From Streptococcus sp. 29887 (GTDB lineage: Bacteria > Bacillota > Bacilli > Lactobacillales > Streptococcaceae): DNA of 64,000 nt. This document shows positions 43,257 to 53,937 of the stretch, in pieces (positions within the stretch are counted from its first letter, which is position 1; the number at the start of each line of letters is the position of its first letter). A model generated the notes under the pieces. It saw nothing but the letters and a program-made list of their open reading frames with translations, searched no databases and had not been told where the DNA came from. The stretch covers positions 958,001 to 1,022,000 of the forward strand of contig NZ_CP118735.1 of NCBI RefSeq assembly GCF_032595075.1, written 5' to 3'. The position numbers were made by a program, and so were the translations under genes.

Positions 43257-44210
43257 ATGAATATTTCCATTCTTGCCTTACTCATTTCGCAGATGTTAAT
43301 TTACTCAGCACCTCTGATTTTTACAAGTCTTGGTGGTGTCTTCTCTGAACGTGGCGGTATCGTAAACGTTGGTTTGGAGGGAATTATGGTTATCGGTGCC
43401 TTTGCTGGTGTTGTCTTCAACATTGAATTTGCTGAAACCTTTGGTAAAGCAACTCCTTTGTTAGCAATCCTAGTTGGTGGTTTAGCAGGAGTTCTATTTG
43501 CAGCCATTCACGCTATGGCAACGATAAATTTCCGTGCAGACCATGTCGTATCTGGTACAGTGTTGAACCTTCTAGCTCCAGCCTTGGGTGTCTTCCTTGT
43601 CAAAGTTATCTATAACAAGGGACAAACTGACAGCATCACTCAGTCATTCGGTAAGTTTTCATTCCCAGTATTGGCTGATATTCCGATTATTGGAGATATA
43701 TTCTTTAAGAATACGAGTTTGATGGGTTATGTGGCTATTGCAACTGCATTCCTGGCATGGTTCATTCTCTATAAGACTAAATTTGGACTTCGTCTGCGCT
43801 CAGTTGGTGAGCACCCACAAGCAGCTGATACACTTGGTATCAATGTTTATGCTATGCGTTATGCAGGTGTATTGATTGCTGGTTTCCTTGGTGGTGTTGG
43901 TGGTGCAGTAAGTGCCCAATCCGTAAACATCAACTTCTCTGCAACAACCATCGTAGGTTCAGGTTTCATCGCCTTGGCCGCAGTAATCTTTGGTAAGTGG
44001 AACCCAATTGGTGCCATGTTAGCCAGTCTTTTCTTTGGTCTATCACAAAGTTTAGCGGTAGTAGGTAGCCAACTTCCCGGTTTGAAAGATATTCCAACCG
44101 TATATCTCCAAATCGCACCTTACCTTATCACAGTCGTTGCCCTCTCTGCCTTCTTCGGAAAAGCAGTCGCACCAAAAGCCGACGGCGTTAACTATATTAA
44201 ATCGAAGTAA
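43257..44210 (+). CDS. nupC: nucleoside ABC transporter permease
   Basis: A 317-residue permease of the BPD_transp_2 family. TSLGGVFSERGGIVNVGLEG and FRADHVVSGTVLNLLAPALG are the counterparts of the motifs in nupB. AAAGGAGCG precedes the ATG, which is 1 bp after the nupB stop. It ends the operon and is followed by a strong terminator. Confidence 0.9.
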   Translation: MNISILALLISQMLIYSAPLIFTSLGGVFSERGGIVNVGLEGIMVIGAFAGVVFNIEFAETFGKATPLLAILVGGLAGVLFAAIHAMATINFRADHVVSGTVLNLLAPALGVFLVKVIYNKGQTDSITQSFGKFSFPVLADIPIIGDIFFKNTSLMGYVAIATAFLAWFILYKTKFGLRLRSVGEHPQAADTLGINVYAMRYAGVLIAGFLGGVGGAVSAQSVNINFSATTIVGSGFIALAAVIFGKWNPIGAMLASLFFGLSQSLAVVGSQLPGLKDIPTVYLQIAPYLITVVALSAFFGKAVAPKADGVNYIKSK

Positions 44211-44237
44211 AAAAACAACCCCGACGGGTTGTTTTTT
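44209..44237 (+). terminator. terminator of the nucleoside operon
   Basis: ACAACCC (44215-44221), cgac, GGGTTGT (44226-44232) between an A-run and a T-run. Confidence 0.9.
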
Positions 44238-44240
44238 CAC

Positions 44241-44323
44241 GAGCATGAAAACACGATGGTGAGTAAAGGTCCAGTAGACCTTTTTATCATGAGCTTGAAA
44301 ATACGGAAGCGAATTAAGGTCCA
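44241..44323. repeat. two imperfect direct repeats with 50-bp period
   Basis: The 33-bp unit starting GAGCATGAAA at 44241 recurs as GAGCTTGAAA at 44291, with about 25 of 33 positions identical and both ending AAGGTCCA. The first copy continues into a second terminator-like hairpin (AAAGGTC/GACCTTT, 44265-44283). Confidence 0.55.
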
Positions 44324-44573
44324 ATGGAGTGAAAGAAGCTGGGGATAGGATCTTTCAGCCTGAGCCTAGAATTGTAAAAGCAATCTACAGTTTCGTGAAC
44401 TGTTTCAACCCGATTCCAAAAATAAGAGAGCGATGAATAATCTTGAAAATCAGAAGGCAAACTAGTCTAGCAGCATAGGTGACACTTTTTGCTCGAAATT
44501 AAAATCCATCTTCTGCCTACTATAGATTTTTATGTTATACTTGGTTACCCGAGAATATGTGAGGAGGAAAGTT
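44324..44573. other. non-coding interval with small hairpins
   Basis: No convincing gene. Visible stems: GAAAGA/TCTTTC (about 44331-44356) and ACAGTT/AACTGT (about 44389-44405). The 3' part has a TATACT-like -10 (about 44534) and GAGGAGG (44561-44567) for the next gene. It may hold a remnant of an older element. Confidence 0.4.
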
Positions 44574-45106
44574 ATGGCTAGACGCCTAGTTTTGAATATT
44601 GCAATGAGTTTGGACGGTTATATCGCTCGAACAGATGGGAGTTATGATTGGATAGAAGGGCATGGTACGGATCAATTTGACACGACCTGGCAATTCGATA
44701 ATCCTGCATTTTCAGTAGCTGTGATACGGTCATCATGGGGCGTAAATCATTGGAAGATTGCCCTCTGGAGATGATTGAAGGCTATCAGGACAAGCAGTTT
44801 ATTATTGCCAGTTGTGCTGAACAGGCTGATTATGAGAATGTTCGCTTTGTGCAAGATATTATTCCAGAAATTGAGTGCTTGCGTTCTTCTGAGGGTAGTG
44901 ATATCTGGCTTATTGGTGGAGCAGGGTTTGTACAAACTTGCTTGGAAGCAAAATTGATTGATCATTTCATTATTGGGATTATTCCAATAATCTTAGGTGA
45001 GGGTATTTCACTTTTTGATGGCCTGACTAAAGAGCAGAAATTGATTTTAGTAGAGTCAACGGTTACAGATGGCATTGCCATGTTACGGTATGATATACGA
45101 AAATAG
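44574..45106 (+). pseudogene. RibD C-terminal / dihydrofolate-reductase-like protein, frameshifted
   Basis: Two overlapping frames make one gene. The first (44574 on) gives RRLVLNIAMSLDGYIARTDG and stops matching after NPAF; the second frame reads FSSCDTVIMGRKSLEDCPLE from about 44712 and continues to the stop at 45106 with IWLIGGAGFVQTCLEA and IIPIILGEGISLFDG. These are the standard parts of the family, whose length would be about 175-180. The break is near 44708-44720 and probably reflects a small deletion. GAGGAGGAAAG precedes the ATG. Confidence 0.8.
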
Positions 45107-45136
45107 AAAAAAGGTGGACCAATGGTTCACCTTTTT
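45106..45136. terminator. bidirectional terminator before ldh
   Basis: GGTGGACC (45113-45120), aat, GGTTCACC (45124-45131), with A- and T-runs outside. Confidence 0.85.
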
Positions 45137-45143
45137 AGTATAC

Positions 45144-46163
<1,020 letters not shown>

Positions 46164-46181
46164 TCATCCCAACCATCTACC

Positions 46182-46210
46182 ATTCTAGCACTTTTTATAC
46201 ATTTTGTCAC
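46182..46210 (-). promoter_or_regulatory. promoter of ldh
   Basis: On the minus strand GTGACA (46210-46205), a 17-bp spacer and TAGAAT (46187-46182) with an upstream TGC (extended -10). Confidence 0.65.
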
Positions 46211-46239
46211 TTGTGAAAAGGTGTTTGAAAATGTTTACA
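46211..46239. promoter_or_regulatory. Rex-like half-site and cre-like site between ldh and gyrA
   Basis: TTGTGAAAAGGTGTTTGAAA (46211-46230) starts with the TTGTGAA half of the Rex consensus, with a poor second half. TGAAAATGTTTACA (46226-46239) matches the CcpA cre consensus except for one base. Both lie just upstream of the ldh -35 box. Confidence 0.45.
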
Positions 46240-46273
46240 TGCTAGTTTCCAACAAAGAATTTTAACCTTAAAT

Positions 46274-46282
46274 ATGGTATAA
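46274..46282 (+). promoter_or_regulatory. extended -10 promoter of gyrA
   Basis: TGGTATAAT, TATAAT at about 46277-46282, 33 bp before the ATG. Confidence 0.6.
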
Positions 46283-46315
46283 TAGAGGCACAATGACTGT
46301 TGAAAGAGGCATATA

Positions 46316-48766
46316 ATGCAAGATAAAAACTTAGTAACGGTAAATCTGACCAATGAGATGAAATCATCCTTCATCGACTATGCGATGAGTGTAATCGTTT
46401 CGCGTGCTTTGCCAGATGTGCGAGATGGTCTCAAGCCTGTTCATCGCCGTATTTTGTACGGAATGAATGAGTTAGGGATTACACCAGATAAACCCCATAA
46501 GAAATCTGCCCGTATTACAGGGGATGTTATGGGTAAATACCATCCGCACGGAGATAGTGCCATATATGAAGCCATGGTACGTATGGCGCAGTGGTGGAGC
46601 TATCGCCATATGCTAGTTGATGGCCACGGAAACTTCGGTTCTATGGACGGTGATGGTGCGGCCGCCCAACGTTATACGGAAGCTCGTATGAGCAAGATTG
46701 CTCTGGAAATGCTCCGTGATATTAACAAGAACACGGTAAACTTTGCGGACAACTATGATGCCAGTGAGCGTGAGCCAGAAGTCCTACCGGCTCGCTTCCC
46801 TAACCTTTTGGTCAATGGTACGACTGGTATTGCCGTTGGTATGGCAACCAATATTCCGCCACATAACTTGGGAGAAACCATCGAAGCTGTGAAGCTGGTG
46901 ATGGACAATCCAGAAGTAACAACTCGTGAAATCATGGAAGTCCTTCCTGGGCCAGACTTTCCGACTGGTGCCTTGGTCATGGGCAAATCTGGTATTCACC
47001 GTGCCTATGAAACAGGGAAAGGCTCTATTACCCTTCGTTCTCGTACGGAGATTGAAGAGTATGGAAACGGCCGTGAGCGTATTGTCGTTACTGAGTTTCC
47101 ATACATGGTCAACAAGTCCAAGGTTCAAGAGCATATTGTCAAATTGGTGCAAGAGAAGCGTATCGACGGGATTACGGCTGTTCGGGATGAATCCAACCGC
47201 GAGGGTGTGCGTTTTGTCATCGAAGTTCGCCGCGATGCTTCTGCCAATGTTATTTTGAATAATCTCTTCAAGCAAACTCAGTTGCAGACTAATTTCAGTT
47301 TCAATATGTTGGCCATCCAAAACGGGGTGCCGAAAATTCTTTCTGTCCGTCAGATTTTAGAATCTTATATTGAACACCAGAAGGAAGTAGTCACTCGTCG
47401 TACGCAATTTGATAAAGAAAAAGCAGAAGCGCGGGCTCATATCTTGGAAGGCTTGCTGATTGCCCTTGACCACATTGATGAGGTCATTCGCATTATCCGT
47501 AATTCAGAAACGGACGCTATTGCCCAAGCTGAGTTGATGGAGAAATTTGAGCTTTCTGAACGTCAGAGTCAGGCTATTCTTGATATGCGCCTCCGTCGTT
47601 TGACAGGCTTGGAACGTGACAAGATTCAGTCTGAATATGATGAGCTGATTGCCTTGATTGCTGATTTGGCTGATATTTTGGCCAAACCAGAGCGTGTTGT
47701 GACCATTATCAAGGAAGAATTAGATGAAGTCAAACGCAAATACGCTGACCCACGCCGTACAGAATTGATGGTCGGAGAAGTTCTTTCTCTTGAAGATGAG
47801 GACTTGATTGAGGAAACAGATGTCTTGATTACCCTGTCAAATCAAGGGTACATTAAACGTCTGGCTCAGGATGAATTCCAGGCTCAGAAACGTGGTGGAC
47901 GTGGTGTTCAAGGAACAGGTGTCAAGGACGATGATTTTGTGCGTGAGTTAGTTTCGACTAGCACCCATGATCGCCTCTTGTTCTTTACCAATAAAGGTCG
48001 TGTTTATCGTTTGAAGGGGTATGAAATCCCTGAGTATGGACGTACGGCTAAAGGTTTGCCAGTTGTCAACTTGCTCAAGCTAGAAGAAAATGAGTCTATT
48101 CAGACCATCATCAACGTGACCAAGGACCAGGAAGCAGACAGCTATCTCTTCTTCGCAACCCGTCAAGGTGTTGTCAAACGGACCAGTGTTTCAGAATTCG
48201 CTAATATTCGACAAAGTGGTCTTAAGGCCTTGAATCTGAAAGAAGAAGATGAATTGATTAACGTCTTCTTGACAAATGGTCAGGCGGATATTATCATGGG
48301 AACCAAATTTGGTTACTCTGTTCGCTTTACAGAAACAGATGTTCGGAATATGGGGCGTACTGCAACGGGTGTTCGTGGTATCAATTTACGTGAGGGAGAT
48401 CAGTTGGTTGGCGCGACCATGATTTCAGATGATCAAGAAGTTCTTGTTTTGACGGAGAAAGGCTTTGGTAAGCGGACACCAGCCAGCGAATATCCTACCA
48501 AAGGCCGTGGTGGTAAGGGGATTAAGACCCTCAAAGTTGCTGAGAAAAATGGTTCTCTGGCAGGTTTGACAACGGTATCTGGTGATGAGGACATTATGGT
48601 CATTACCGATACAGGTGTAATTATTCGTACAAGTGTTGCCAATATTTCCCAAACTGGTCGTTCAACCATGGGTGTCAAGGTAATGCGTCTAAACGATGAG
48701 GCAAAAATTATGACATTTGCACTGGTAGATGCTGCAGATGCTAAGAATGAAGAAGAGCAGGAGTAG
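46316..48766 (+). CDS. gyrA: DNA gyrase subunit A
   Basis: An 816-residue type IIA topoisomerase subunit that, with GyrB, introduces negative supercoils. The catalytic Tyr is in [12 protein letters not shown]. The quinolone-resistance region reads [17 protein letters not shown], with Ser and Glu at the positions usually altered in resistant strains, so it looks wild type there. A six-bladed C-terminal domain with GQPG-like repeats follows. AGAGG precedes the ATG. srtA starts 4 bp after its stop. Confidence 0.97.
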   Translation: MQDKNLVTVNLTNEMKSSFIDYAMSVIVSRALPDVRDGLKPVHRRILYGMNELGITPDKPHKKSARITGDVMGKYHPHGDSAIYEAMVRMAQWWSYRHMLVDGHGNFGSMDGDGAAAQRYTEARMSKIALEMLRDINKNTVNFADNYDASEREPEVLPARFPNLLVNGTTGIAVGMATNIPPHNLGETIEAVKLVMDNPEVTTREIMEVLPGPDFPTGALVMGKSGIHRAYETGKGSITLRSRTEIEEYGNGRERIVVTEFPYMVNKSKVQEHIVKLVQEKRIDGITAVRDESNREGVRFVIEVRRDASANVILNNLFKQTQLQTNFSFNMLAIQNGVPKILSVRQILESYIEHQKEVVTRRTQFDKEKAEARAHILEGLLIALDHIDEVIRIIRNSETDAIAQAELMEKFELSERQSQAILDMRLRRLTGLERDKIQSEYDELIALIADLADILAKPERVVTIIKEELDEVKRKYADPRRTELMVGEVLSLEDEDLIEETDVLITLSNQGYIKRLAQDEFQAQKRGGRGVQGTGVKDDDFVRELVSTSTHDRLLFFTNKGRVYRLKGYEIPEYGRTAKGLPVVNLLKLEENESIQTIINVTKDQEADSYLFFATRQGVVKRTSVSEFANIRQSGLKALNLKEEDELINVFLTNGQADIIMGTKFGYSVRFTETDVRNMGRTATGVRGINLREGDQLVGATMISDDQEVLVLTEKGFGKRTPASEYPTKGRGGKGIKTLKVAEKNGSLAGLTTVSGDEDIMVITDTGVIIRTSVANISQTGRSTMGVKVMRLNDEAKIMTFALVDAADAKNEEEQE

Positions 48767-48770
48767 TTGT

Positions 48771-49520
48771 ATGTCAAAACGTACTAAAAATAAAAAAGGA
48801 AAAAGTGGGATTTGGCGTAATCTTCTAGCTTTGCTGCTGGTCTTGATTTCCCTGGCTCTCATCTTCAACACTTCAATCCGTAATTTCATTATTGGATGGA
48901 ACACCAATAAATATCAGATTTCAAAAGTGACTGCTGAGGACATTGAAAAAAACAAAGAGGCAGAAACGACTTTTGATTTTGAACAGGTTCAGGCAATTTC
49001 GACCGAAGCTATATTGGCTGCCCAGTGGGAAGCCCAACGGTTGCCTGTAATTGGAGGTATTTCTATTCCAGAACTTGGAATCAATTTGCCGATTTTCAAG
49101 GGTGTGGGGAACACATCTTTAATGTACGGTGCTGGAACCATGAAGGAAACCCAGGAAATGGGGAAAGGAAATTACGCTTTGGCTAGTCACCATATTTTTG
49201 GTGTAGCCGGTGCTGCAGATGTTCTCTTCTCTCCATTGGACCGTGCTCAGAATGGCATGAAAATCTATATTACTGACAAGACCAATGTTTATACTTATGT
49301 GATTGACAGTGTACAGACAGTTACACCTGAGAGTGTCTATGTTATTGATGATGTAGAGGGTCGAACAGAAGTAACCTTGGTAACTTGTACAGACTATGAT
49401 GCAACTGCACGGATTATCGTAAAAGGTGTGCTAGAATCAACAACGCCTTATACTGAAACCTCACAAGATATACTTGATTCATTTAACAAATCATATAACC
49501 AATATGATTATGGTCAATAA
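48771..49520 (+). CDS. srtA: class A sortase
   Basis: A 249-residue membrane transpeptidase that anchors LPxTG proteins to peptidoglycan. A basic N-terminus and one membrane helix (about residues 16-39) give the type II topology. The catalytic Cys is Cys206 in VTLVTCTDYDATARI, with the Arg a few residues later; His140/141 are in LASHHIFG. The gyrA-srtA neighbourhood is conserved in streptococci. Strong terminator follows. Confidence 0.95.
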   Translation: MSKRTKNKKGKSGIWRNLLALLLVLISLALIFNTSIRNFIIGWNTNKYQISKVTAEDIEKNKEAETTFDFEQVQAISTEAILAAQWEAQRLPVIGGISIPELGINLPIFKGVGNTSLMYGAGTMKETQEMGKGNYALASHHIFGVAGAADVLFSPLDRAQNGMKIYITDKTNVYTYVIDSVQTVTPESVYVIDDVEGRTEVTLVTCTDYDATARIIVKGVLESTTPYTETSQDILDSFNKSYNQYDYGQ

Positions 49521-49525
49521 GGTTT

Positions 49526-49552
49526 AGGACTGAGAATTTCTCAGTCTTTTTT
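49526..49552 (+). terminator. terminator of srtA
   Basis: GACTGAG (49528-49534) with CTCAGTC (49540-49546), followed by six T. Confidence 0.85.
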
Positions 49553-49596
49553 CATTTTCTTGCTTGTTTACGAATAAAATAAGTGAGGAGGAATTT

Positions 49597-50277
49597 ATGT
49601 ACCAAATTGATTTTAAGGAAGAGGCGCTTTTGCCACGTGAAAGATTACTGGAAGTTGGGGCGGAAAGATTGAGTAATCAGGAATTATTGGCTATTTTCAT
49701 CCGAACTGGAACCAAAAATGAGCCTGTTTCTATCCTGTCCAATAATCTGCTCAATCGCTTGGAAAGTTTGGCTGCCCTAAGGGAGCTGTCTATTGAAGAA
49801 TTGCAGAAATTAACGGGCATCGGTCGTGTCAAAGCGATTGAAATCAAGGCCATGATTGAGTTAGGAAAACGGATTAACCAGTCGGAGCTTTTATTGAATG
49901 AACGAATTTTAGGCAGTGAGAAATTGGGCCGAAAGATGATCCAAGAACTTGGAGATAAAAAGCAAGAACATCTAGTTGCCCTCTATCTCAATACGCAAAA
50001 TCAGATTATCTACCAAAAGACCATTTTTATAGGAAGTGTCAATCGGAGTATTGCTGAGCCAAGAGAGATCTTGCATTATGCGGTAAAATGCATGGCAACA
50101 TCCATTATCATTGTTCATAATCATCCATCGGGATCCGTTGAGCCAAGTAGGAACGATTTGTTGTTTACAGAGAATTTAAAAAAGTCCTGCGAAACACTAG
50201 GACTGGTCTTGTTGGATCATTTGATTGTAGGTAATAAGGACTATTATTCTTTTAGGGAAGAAAGTGAGCTATTTTAG
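49597..50277 (+). CDS. radC: RadC-family DNA repair protein
   Basis: A 226-residue protein: a helix-hairpin-helix ([21 protein letters not shown], shown in part as [15 protein letters not shown]) then a JAB/MPN metal domain with [14 protein letters not shown] and [20 protein letters not shown]. The metal ligands are clear, but the biochemical role of RadC in repair is disputed. GAGGAGGAA precedes the ATG at 49597. It is convergent with rex. Confidence 0.93.
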   Translation: MYQIDFKEEALLPRERLLEVGAERLSNQELLAIFIRTGTKNEPVSILSNNLLNRLESLAALRELSIEELQKLTGIGRVKAIEIKAMIELGKRINQSELLLNERILGSEKLGRKMIQELGDKKQEHLVALYLNTQNQIIYQKTIFIGSVNRSIAEPREILHYAVKCMATSIIIVHNHPSGSVEPSRNDLLFTENLKKSCETLGLVLLDHLIVGNKDYYSFREESELF

Positions 50278-50281
50278 AGGA

Positions 50282-50314
50282 TAAAAAGAGAGGAGCCGGG
50301 AATTCGGTTCCTCT
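50282..50314 (-). terminator. terminator of rex (and radC)
   Basis: AGAGGAGCCG (50289-50298) pairs with CGGTTCCTCT (50305-50314, one wobble). The T-run is only on the minus strand, so it serves rex best. Confidence 0.75.
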
Positions 50315-50319
50315 GTTCA

Positions 50320-50961
50320 TTATTCACCCTTGCGCATGAAATAGAGAAGGGTTTGCAACTCGCTGGTCAGGTCAACATACTGAACGACTACATCTTTGGG
50401 AACCGATAAATTGACCGGAGAGAAACTGAGAATGCCTTTGACACCAGCTTCGACTAATATATCGGTTACCTCTTGAGCCTTGATACTTGGGACAGTCAGA
50501 ATAGCTGTTTGGGCATCTGCTTCCAAAATACGTTCCTTGATTTCGGAAATAGCATGGATGGGAATATTTTCATCAACCGTCCCAACCGCTGGATTGTCAT
50601 TCGCTTCAAAGGCCATGACAATTTTCATTTTATTGCGCTCATGGAAGCGGTAGTGGAGTAGGGCACGGCCCATATTTCCGACACCAACAAGCATAACATT
50701 TGTAATCGAATTGTCATTGAGAATTTCCGCAAAGAAATCCATCAATTCTTTTACATTGTAGCCAAAGCCACGGCGACCTAGTTCACCGAAGTAGGAGAAG
50801 TCACGGCGCACGGTTGCGGAGTCGATACCGATGGCTTCTGCAATTTCCTTGGAGCTAGCTTTTTCAATATTGCCGGCATAAAAGCGTTTAAAGATACGAT
50901 AGTAGAGCGAAAGGCGCTTGGCAGTTGCGCGCGGGATATCTGCTTTTTTTTCGTTTTTCAC
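50320..50961 (-). CDS. rex: redox-sensing transcriptional repressor Rex
   Basis: A 213-residue repressor that reads the NADH/NAD+ ratio. The winged helix ([50 protein letters not shown]) is followed by a Rossmann domain with [13 protein letters not shown]. It controls fermentation genes, including ldh and adh in related streptococci. The start is a GTG at 50961 (GGAGGTCATT upstream); ATG at 50991 is too far upstream of the conserved part. Confidence 0.94.
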   Translation of the reverse strand: MKNEKKADIPRATAKRLSLYYRIFKRFYAGNIEKASSKEIAEAIGIDSATVRRDFSYFGELGRRGFGYNVKELMDFFAEILNDNSITNVMLVGVGNMGRALLHYRFHERNKMKIVMAFEANDNPAVGTVDENIPIHAISEIKERILEADAQTAILTVPSIKAQEVTDILVEAGVKGILSFSPVNLSVPKDVVVQYVDLTSELQTLLYFMRKGE

Positions 50962-51116
50962 AATGACCTCCTTAAATATGGTTGACGACAATACTATACT
51001 AGCTGACTGGTCTAATGCTTATTTTACTTGAGTATAGGCCTACCAATTTTTCATTCATTTTCAATTCTTTCTTCTATTCTAGTCCAAGATTGTGAAAAAA
51101 TCAACAGATTGGATTG

Positions 51117-51148
51117 AAAAAGACTAAGCATGAAATGTTGCCTAGTCT
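51117..51148 (-). terminator. terminator of the iscS-like operon
   Basis: AGACTA...GCA pairs with TGC...TAGTCT, T-run on the minus strand; it overlaps the DUF4649 stop codon. Confidence 0.75.
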
Positions 51149-51345
51149 AGTGTTTGAAAGTAGCGGTAGAGGTCACCAATGGTTCCTTTATAATCTAGCT
51201 CGTGACCATCTCGTGTTAGTTTGGTTACAGGATAGTAATCAGGAAGAGTGAGGCAACCTGAGAAGGCCAGTTTGGCTGCATCCAGATTGTCAAATTCCTG
51301 TTTTCTGTCTATTTTGTAAGCATCTTGATAGTGAATAATAATCAT
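51142..51345 (-). CDS. DUF4649 family protein
   Basis: A 67-residue soluble protein beginning IIIHYQDAYKIDRKQEFDNL and ending DYKGTIGDLYRYFQ. The family is small, streptococcal, and of unknown function. It is last in a prs-desulfurase-DUF1831-DUF4649 order on the minus strand, 2 bp after the DUF1831 gene's stop. Confidence 0.85.
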   Translation of the reverse strand: MIIIHYQDAYKIDRKQEFDNLDAAKLAFSGCLTLPDYYPVTKLTRDGHELDYKGTIGDLYRYFQTLD

Positions 51346-51347
51346 GC

Positions 51348-51692
51348 TTAACCTTCCTTGGTAAATAGGTCACGGTCCACTAAGCTATCCATCAAGAAGT
51401 AGAATTTTTCCTGGATGACCTTGTTTCCATTTTCTTTAAAGATATTGACCAGGTGCAAGCCAGATTTGTCTGTGATGTTGATTTTAAAACCGTTCAACTC
51501 TTTATTGACAATAATCTTTAAAAGAAAACCCTGATTTGAGTTAGGAACTTCTTCCAAGAGGCGCGTGAGTTGGTAGTGCCCTGCTTTTGTTTGTTCAAAA
51601 GTGGTATCTCTCAGGGTGTATTTTTTGATGTTAGGGCTAATGTGATAGGTAAATGCGCAATCTTTTAGGCTAACTGATTGTTGAAAGGCCAT
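51348..51692 (-). CDS. DUF1831 family protein
   Basis: A 114-residue soluble protein (QQSVSLKDCAFTYHISPNIK, FLLKIIVNKELNGFKINIT) of the cytosolic DUF1831 family, whose role is unknown. GGAGG precedes the ATG and is part of the end of the cysteine desulfurase gene; the two genes are separated by 1 bp. The constant pairing with a desulfurase gene suggests a link to sulfur trafficking, which is inference. Confidence 0.87.
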   Translation of the reverse strand: MAFQQSVSLKDCAFTYHISPNIKKYTLRDTTFEQTKAGHYQLTRLLEEVPNSNQGFLLKIIVNKELNGFKINITDKSGLHLVNIFKENGNKVIQEKFYFLMDSLVDRDLFTKEG

Positions 51693-51693
51693 T

Positions 51694-52809
51694 TTATCCT
51701 CCAATGATTTTTTGTAATTCTGTAAGAAGAATATCTATCTCTTCTAGGGTATTTGTTTCAGATAGGCTGATACGGATGGACTCTTTCAACCGATGAGAAT
51801 CTTTTCCGTACATGGCTTCAAGTACATGACTGTTCTGAACAACGCCAGCAGTACAAGCTGACCCACTTGAAACTGCAATGCCTGCCAAGTCTAGTCGCAT
51901 GAGGACTTGCTCATTGAGCTTATTAGGGAAACCGATGTTGATAACATGAGGGAGATGGGGACCAGCTTGGTTGATGTAAAATGAATAGCCATCTAATCCA
52001 GCTAGGAGGTGATTTTTCAAGCCTTGGATGTGATGAACATTACTGTCAAGTTGATAGACCTGTTCTTGAAGAGCAAGTGCCATGGCAGCAATGGCTGGAA
52101 GGTTCTCTGTGCCTGCTCGGTGTTGGTTTTCTTGCTTCCCTCCATGAATAAGGGAATCAAAACCCTGCAAGCGACTGTATAGAAAACCGACTCCTTTTGG
52201 TCCGTGGAATTTATGAGCAGATGCAGCTAGAAAATCTATCCCATAGTCAGCGGGCTTCACATCCATTTTTCCGATTGCCTGCACAGCATCTACATGGAAG
52301 ACTGCCTGATGGTCGGCCAATAGTTGACCGATTTCTTTAATGGGAAGCAGTTGGCCAGTTTCATTGTTGGCAAACATGGTACTGACCAAGATGGTATCTG
52401 GGCGTAGGGCTTCTTGGATTTGCTGGGCAGTGATGACCTGATTGATCGGCTGAATATAGGTTACTTCAAACCCAAAACGCTCCTCAAGGTACTGCATGGT
52501 ATGAAGAACTGCATGGTGCTCGATAGCAGTAGTAATCAGGTGCTTGCCTTTGGCTTGATTGGCAAGAGCATAGCCCTGAATAGCCAAATTATCAGCCTCA
52601 GACCCTCCAGCTGTAAAAATGATGTGATCTGCTGGGACATCGAGAACTTGGGCTATGTCCTGTCTGGCTTGGCGTAAAATTTGGTTGGCTTTTCTTCCAG
52701 CCTGATGGATACTGGAGGGATTGCCATAGGTTTCTTGTGCTACTTCCAACATCCGTTGGAGAGCAGTGGGAGATAGGGCAGTGGTAGCTGCATTATCTAA
52801 ATAAATCAA
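51694..52809 (-). CDS. cysteine desulfurase (NifS/IscS-like)
   Basis: A 371-residue PLP enzyme that takes sulfur from cysteine. IYLDNAATTALSPTALQRM opens the family; the PLP lysine is in LAASAHKFHGPKGVGFLY and the catalytic cysteine loop is VSSGSACTAG. The start is a TTG at 52809 with GGAGTACC upstream. It may serve tRNA thiolation (with MnmA or ThiI) or iron-sulfur assembly; a SufS-type operon is not present here. Confidence 0.93.
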   Translation of the reverse strand: MIYLDNAATTALSPTALQRMLEVAQETYGNPSSIHQAGRKANQILRQARQDIAQVLDVPADHIIFTAGGSEADNLAIQGYALANQAKGKHLITTAIEHHAVLHTMQYLEERFGFEVTYIQPINQVITAQQIQEALRPDTILVSTMFANNETGQLLPIKEIGQLLADHQAVFHVDAVQAIGKMDVKPADYGIDFLAASAHKFHGPKGVGFLYSRLQGFDSLIHGGKQENQHRAGTENLPAIAAMALALQEQVYQLDSNVHHIQGLKNHLLAGLDGYSFYINQAGPHLPHVINIGFPNKLNEQVLMRLDLAGIAVSSGSACTAGVVQNSHVLEAMYGKDSHRLKESIRISLSETNTLEEIDILLTELQKIIGG

Positions 52810-52820
52810 ATAAGGTACTC

Positions 52821-53798
52821 CTAGTTCTCTTTTTCTGGATTTGTAAACTTAAAGAGTGGGCTAAGTGGTTGGTGTTCTTGAATACGATGGATAGCATCAG
52901 CAATCAAGTCACTAGCAGTGATAAAGGCGATATTTTTAGGCTCTTGTTCCTTACTTGCGACTGAATCGGTTACAAGGATTTCCTTGATTGGAGAAGCGTC
53001 CAGAAGTTCTGCCGCACTACCCGCGAACAGACCATGGCTGGCAACAGCGTAAATTTCAGTAGCTCCGCCCTCTTGAACGATTTTTGAGGCTTGTGAGAAG
53101 GTTCGACCAGTATTTAGGATATCATCAACCAAGATAGCTTTTTTACCAGCAACATCTCCGATGATGTAACCTTCTGAACGCTCAGAATCATCTTGAGCAT
53201 AGTCAATAATAGCAATAGGAGCATTCAAGAATTCCGCGATATTACGCGCACGTTTGATACCCGAATTTTTTGGACTAACGATGACGACGTCTTCACCACA
53301 GAGCCCTTTTTCCATGTAATAAGAAGCGAATAATGGTTCTGTAAGAAGGTTATCAACTGGAATATCAAAGAAACCTTGGATTTGAGAAGCGTGTAAATCG
53401 AGTGTTAGGACACGGTCAACACCTGCTTTGACCAACATATTGGCAACAAGTTTAGCAGTGATTGGTTCGCGTGGAGATGCGGTACGGTCCTGACGAGCAT
53501 AGCCAAAATAAGGCATAACTGCAGTAATAGTGTTTGCACTTGCACGTTTGCAGGCATCAATCATAATCAGCAATTCCCACAAGTGGTTGTTGACTGGGTA
53601 GCTAGTAGATTGGATGATATAAACATCTACACCGCGGACAGATTCTTCAATGTTGATTTGGATTTCACCGTCTGAGAATTGGCGTGATGATAATTTTCCT
53701 AGTGGAAGACCAGCTGATGCGGCAATTTTTTCAGCGATGGCACGATTGCTATTGAGTGAGAAGATTTTAATGTTATTTTCACCGAGTGGTTGACCCAT
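52821..53798 (-). CDS. prs: ribose-phosphate pyrophosphokinase
   Basis: A 325-residue enzyme forming PRPP from ribose-5-phosphate and ATP, the precursor of nucleotides, His and Trp. Motifs: [34 protein letters not shown] and the PRPP loop [24 protein letters not shown] precedes the ATG at 53798. In streptococci prs is often paired with a second copy; only one is in this window. Confidence 0.95.
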   Translation of the reverse strand: MGQPLGENNIKIFSLNSNRAIAEKIAASAGLPLGKLSSRQFSDGEIQINIEESVRGVDVYIIQSTSYPVNNHLWELLIMIDACKRASANTITAVMPYFGYARQDRTASPREPITAKLVANMLVKAGVDRVLTLDLHASQIQGFFDIPVDNLLTEPLFASYYMEKGLCGEDVVIVSPKNSGIKRARNIAEFLNAPIAIIDYAQDDSERSEGYIIGDVAGKKAILVDDILNTGRTFSQASKIVQEGGATEIYAVASHGLFAGSAAELLDASPIKEILVTDSVASKEQEPKNIAFITASDLIADAIHRIQEHQPLSPLFKFTNPEKEN

Positions 53799-53910
53799 TT
53801 TCAAGTAACTCCTTTTACACACTAAGCTTTTATGAGAAACATAAAAGAAAATTTTACAATAGATGGTTCTATTCTATCAAAAAAAAGAAATTTTTTCAGT
53901 ATTCAAGTAA

Positions 53911-53937
53911 AAAAATCAGCCTTATTGGACTGATTTT
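53911..53937 (-). terminator. terminator of the CYTH gene
   Basis: AAAATCAG and CTGATTTT pair with a T-run on the minus strand; it overlaps the CYTH stop. Confidence 0.75.
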
